Part shown: positions 61,473 through 64,000 of the stretch, piece by piece
How the letters are laid out: each line of letters opens with the position of its first letter
Numbering within the stretch: the first letter of the stretch is position 1
Assembly: GCF_010730745.1 (NCBI RefSeq)
Contig: NZ_AP022615.1
Span: forward strand, 3,534,001-3,598,000
From: Mycobacterium heidelbergense
GTDB taxonomy: Bacteria > Actinomycetota > Actinomycetes > Mycobacteriales > Mycobacteriaceae
Direction: 5' to 3'
DNA length: 64,000 nucleotides
Notes under the pieces: model-generated
Seen by the model: the letters and a program-made list of their open reading frames with translations, nothing else
Database searches by the model: none
Told to the model about the DNA's origin: nothing
Program-made: the position numbers and the translations under genes

Positions 61473-61493
61473 ATACTAAATCCGTTACAGTAT
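61473..61493. promoter_or_regulatory. Operator-like palindrome S3
   Basis: ATACTAAAT and TTACAGTAT around CCG; the outer ATACT/AGTAT arms are perfect and the right half matches the S2 core. It lies 23 bp from the Rieske start and 40 bp from the SnoaL-like start. Confidence 0.5.
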
Positions 61494-61532
61494 AGATTTC
61501 AGCAGTTCGGCCGATGCGCGGCAAGGAGTGAA

Positions 61533-61982
61533 ATGGGTGGAGCGGCTGACGAGCTGGAAGCGATCCGTCAGCTCAAGGCGCGCTACTGCCGGTTCCTGGA
61601 CATCAAAGACGTCGAGTCCTGGCGCGGCGTGTTCACCACCGACGTGGTCGTCACCCTGGACATGGCGGTCTCCACCGGCGGGGCCGACCCGATGACCGCG
61701 CCGCCGATCGAGGGCGTCGACAACTTCGTTCCGATGGTGATGGGCGGCCTGGAGAACGTCGCCACCATGCACCACTGCCACACCCCGGAGATCGCGCTGA
61801 CCTCGCCCACCACCGCGACCGGCATCTGGGCGATGGAGGACCTGCTCATCTTCGGCGACGGCCGCGAGCTGCACGGCGCCGGCCACTATCACGAGACGTA
61901 CGAAAAGCAAGACGGCGCCTGGCGGATCAAGACCCTGCATCTGACCCGGACCATCCTGAAGATCAGCGGCGACGATGGCTGA
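61533..61982 (+). CDS. SnoaL/NTF2-like protein
   Basis: A 149-residue small alpha+beta barrel protein: LEAIRQLKARYCRFLDIKDV at the start, then WRGVFTTDVVVTLD, MHHCHTPEIALTS and YHETYEKQDGAWRIKTLHLT. Such proteins include ring-modifying isomerases and dehydratases. ATG 61,533 follows AAGGAG. It begins a plus-strand pair with the luciferase-like gene. Confidence 0.88.
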   Translation: MGGAADELEAIRQLKARYCRFLDIKDVESWRGVFTTDVVVTLDMAVSTGGADPMTAPPIEGVDNFVPMVMGGLENVATMHHCHTPEIALTSPTTATGIWAMEDLLIFGDGRELHGAGHYHETYEKQDGAWRIKTLHLTRTILKISGDDG

Positions 61983-62053
61983 AGCCCGGCGCCGCACGGG
62001 CACGGCCGAATGGCGATGCGGGTCACCGAGCGATTCCTGCAAGGAGTGGTGAA

Positions 62054-63097
62054 TTGACCGATCGCGTGCTCGACGAACTGGGCTACTACCTGCTGGCCGG
62101 GGCCGGCGGTGACGGGCCGGCAACGTTGATGGACGAGGCCCGCCGCGGCGAGGAGCTGGGCTTCGGCACCGCATTCATCTCCGAGCGTTGGAACGTCAAG
62201 GAAGCGTCGTCGCTCGCCGGCGCCGCGTGCGCGGTGACCACCCGGATGCAGATCGCCACCGCCGCAACCAATCACAACACCCGCCACCCGCTGATCACCG
62301 CGTCCTGGGCGACCACCATGCATCGCCTGTCGGGCGGCCGGTTCACGCTGGGCATCGGCCGCGGCATCGCCGCGATCTACGGCGCATTCGGCATCCCGGC
62401 GGTCACCACCGCGCAGATGGAGGACTGGGCCCACGTCATGCGCCGCCTGTGGCGCGGCGAGGTGATCGTCAACCACGACGGCCCGATGGGCAAGTACCCC
62501 ATCCTGTTTCTCGACCCGGACTTCGACGAAGACATTCGCTTGGCGCTGGTGGCCTTCGGACCCAACACGCTCGCGCTCGGCGGCCGGGTGTTCGACGACG
62601 TCATCCTGCACACCTACTTCACGCCGGAGACGTTGCGGCGCTGCGTGCGGACCGTCAAGTCCGCGGCTGAAGAGGCCGGCCGCGACCCCGACAGCGTGCG
62701 GGTGTGGTCGTGCTTCGCCACCGTCGGCGACCACCTTCCCGAGCAGCTGCGGCTGAAGAAGACCGTCGCGCGCCTGGCCACCTACCTGCAGGGATACGGC
62801 GATCTGCTGGTGCGGACCAACGGCTGGGATCCCGCTGTGCTGCAACGGTTTCGGGCAGACCCGGTGGTGACGTCGATCCCGGGTGGGATCGACCACAAAG
62901 CCACGCCCGAGCAGATCGAGCACATCGCGACGCTGATCCCCGACGAATGGCTGGAACCGTCGGCCACCGGCTCGGCCCAGCAGTGCGTGGACCGCATCCG
63001 CGGGGAATTCGACTACGGGGCCGACGCGGTGATCCTGCACGGCGCGACGCCCGACGAGCTCGCGCCCGTCGTCGCGGCCTACCGAGCCGGCGCCTGA
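62054..63097 (+). CDS. LLM-class F420-dependent oxidoreductase 2
   Basis: A 347-residue luciferase-like protein starting at TTG after AAGGAG (MTDRVLDELGYYLLAGAGG). Segments: EELGFGTAFISERW, ATAATNHNTRHPLITASWAT, GGRFTLGIGRGIAAIYGAFG. It is only distantly like protein 1. It is probably co-transcribed with the SnoaL-like gene under operator S3. Confidence 0.9.
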   Translation: MTDRVLDELGYYLLAGAGGDGPATLMDEARRGEELGFGTAFISERWNVKEASSLAGAACAVTTRMQIATAATNHNTRHPLITASWATTMHRLSGGRFTLGIGRGIAAIYGAFGIPAVTTAQMEDWAHVMRRLWRGEVIVNHDGPMGKYPILFLDPDFDEDIRLALVAFGPNTLALGGRVFDDVILHTYFTPETLRRCVRTVKSAAEEAGRDPDSVRVWSCFATVGDHLPEQLRLKKTVARLATYLQGYGDLLVRTNGWDPAVLQRFRADPVVTSIPGGIDHKATPEQIEHIATLIPDEWLEPSATGSAQQCVDRIRGEFDYGADAVILHGATPDELAPVVAAYRAGA

Positions 63098-63120
63098 CGC
63101 CGCCTAGCGAGCCGGCGCCT
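63081..63120. repeat. Short tandem duplication at the gene end
   Basis: CGAGCCGGCGCCTGACGCC occurs twice in tandem; the first copy holds the last codons and stop of the luciferase-like gene. A GCGCCAAG triple repeat follows at about 63,185. Probably replication slippage. Confidence 0.5.
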
Positions 63121-63128
63121 GACGCCCC

Positions 63129-63184
63129 GAGCGTGCGCAGAATGCCACGCAACACCGGCGTGTCGTGTACAAACACGCACGCTC
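63129..63184. terminator. Hairpin in the convergent gap (possible bidirectional terminator)
   Basis: GAGCGTGCG and CGCACGCTC form perfect 9-bp arms around a 38-base loop containing further pairing. It sits between the converging luciferase-like and carboxyltransferase genes. No U-tract follows, so terminator function is inferred from position. Confidence 0.4.
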
Positions 63185-63213
63185 GCGCCAAGGCGCCAAG
63201 GCGCCAAAAAACC

Positions 63214-64000
63214 TTAGGGCAGGATGGCGGTCCGGGTCACCGGCTCGGCGGCGGCCTGCCGGCTGGACAGGCCGCGCAGCAGGGAAGCCAGCAGGGCGTC
63301 GCGCGTCTCGCGCGGATCGATCAGCTCGTCGAAGCCCATCCCCTCGGCCGACCGATACGACGCCTGCAGCTCGGCGTTGCGCAGCTTCTCCGATAGGTCT
63401 TCGCCGGCGTGCGACGCCCTGCTCAAAGCCGCGGCACTCATCGCGCCCATCGTCGCGCCCGGATAGGCGAAGGTCGCGACCTGATGGTCGAAACCCAGCA
63501 GTGACATGACCATGGAGCCAAAGCCGTACGCCTTGCGCAGCGTGAGGTGCAGCTTCAACGTGCTGGCCGCTGTCTGGGCGGCGAACATCCGCGCGCCGGC
63601 ACGCAGCACGCCGCTGCGCTCGGATCGGCTGCCGGGCAGCATGCCGGGGTTGTCGGCGAGGAAGACGATCGGCAGGTGAAACGAGTCGGCCACCATGATG
63701 AAGTGGGCCGCCTTGTCGGCCGCGTCGGCGTCGATGGAGCCGGCCAGCACCCGCGGCTGGTTGGCCACCACCGCGACCGGGTGGCCGCCGAGATGGGCCA
63801 GCGCGCAGATGATCGCCCTGCCGAACTGCGGTTGCACTTCGAACCAGTCGGGACTGTCGAAGACCACGTCGAGCACGGCGCGCATGTCGTAGACGCGGCG
63901 GTTGTCGCGGGAGACGACGTCGAGCAGTTCCGGCGTCGCTCGTGGCCCGGTCGCCTCGGAGGCCGGCAGCGGCGAAGGGTAAGACCACGCGCTCGGCGGA
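63214..64000 (-). CDS. Acyl-CoA carboxylase carboxyltransferase (beta) subunit, 5' end outside window
   Basis: About 261 residues of the C-terminal half are visible and the frame stays open to the right edge. Carboxyltransferase signatures are PELLDVVSRDNRRVYD, VVANQPRVLAGSIDADAADK, PIVFLADNPGMLPG and FAYPGATMGAMSAAA. Such subunits carboxylate acetyl-, propionyl- or longer acyl-CoA with a biotin subunit. In this setting it may handle a branched catabolic intermediate. Substrate cannot be read from sequence. Confidence 0.92.
   Translation of the reverse strand, partial: PPSAWSYPSPLPASEATGPRATPELLDVVSRDNRRVYDMRAVLDVVFDSPDWFEVQPQFGRAIICALAHLGGHPVAVVANQPRVLAGSIDADAADKAAHFIMVADSFHLPIVFLADNPGMLPGSRSERSGVLRAGARMFAAQTAASTLKLHLTLRKAYGFGSMVMSLLGFDHQVATFAYPGATMGAMSAAALSRASHAGEDLSEKLRNAELQASYRSAEGMGFDELIDPRETRDALLASLLRGLSSRQAAAEPVTRTAILP

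Noticed and set aside
1..64000. CRISPR arrays, rRNA genes, prophage
   Set aside because: No regularly spaced direct repeats, no rRNA-like sequence and no phage structural genes were seen.

Overview
The window is high-G+C actinobacterial DNA from a slow-growing Mycobacterium. An M. avium-complex-like species is the best guess, but the species is not proven. The evidence is gene order and protein similarity recalled from family knowledge: positions 1 to about 15,300 reproduce the M. tuberculosis block Rv1328 to Rv1343c (glgP, dinG, pncB, clpS, DUF2017 protein, P1 peptidase, mec-cysO-cysM, rhomboid, murI, metallo-hydrolase, rph, rdgB, DUF3817 protein, lprD). glgP is cut by the left edge of the window and an acyl-CoA carboxylase subunit is cut by the right edge.

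Region 1 (1-15,470) is housekeeping: glycogen, NAD salvage, proteolysis adaptor, sulfur-carrier cysteine synthesis, peptidoglycan, RNA and nucleotide hygiene, and a tRNA-Leu(TAG). It is interrupted between rph and rdgB by about 1.6 kb of accessory DNA. That DNA holds an F420-type nitroreductase-family gene and a small Doc-type toxin-antitoxin pair, and the first codons of rdgB appear three times at about 810-bp spacing.

Region 2 (15,480-22,210) is iron uptake. A TetR regulator and irtA-irtB form an overlapping operon behind a plausible IdeR box. The mbtL-mbtM-mbtN-mbtK genes that lie beside irtAB in M. tuberculosis are not here. A phosphotransferase with an apparent 3'-terminal frameshift follows.

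Region 3 (22,210-64,000) is a very dense acyl-CoA catabolic region. It has one FAAL-type ligase, five further adenylate-forming ligases, six crotonases, four acyl-CoA dehydrogenases (two forming an apparent alpha/beta pair), a thiolase and a degenerate thiolase, two family III CoA-transferases, three SDRs, two amidohydrolase-2 proteins, a DapA-like lyase, a P450, a Rieske oxygenase, two F420 luciferase-like oxidoreductases, a SnoaL-like protein, a hotdog protein and a carboxyltransferase. GntR and TetR regulators are embedded. The layout looks like a pathway that activates a cyclic or branched carboxylic acid, oxygenates it and shortens it by beta-oxidation; the substrate is unknown.

The most interesting signal is a 21-bp palindrome with the core TACnGT...ACnGTA. 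I found it by eye in six promoter gaps of Region 3, including the promoter of the embedded TetR gene, which suggests one local regulon. Two families of long palindromes sit in most convergent gene junctions. One IS110-family insertion with a frame-broken transposase lies at 58.4-59.7 kb.
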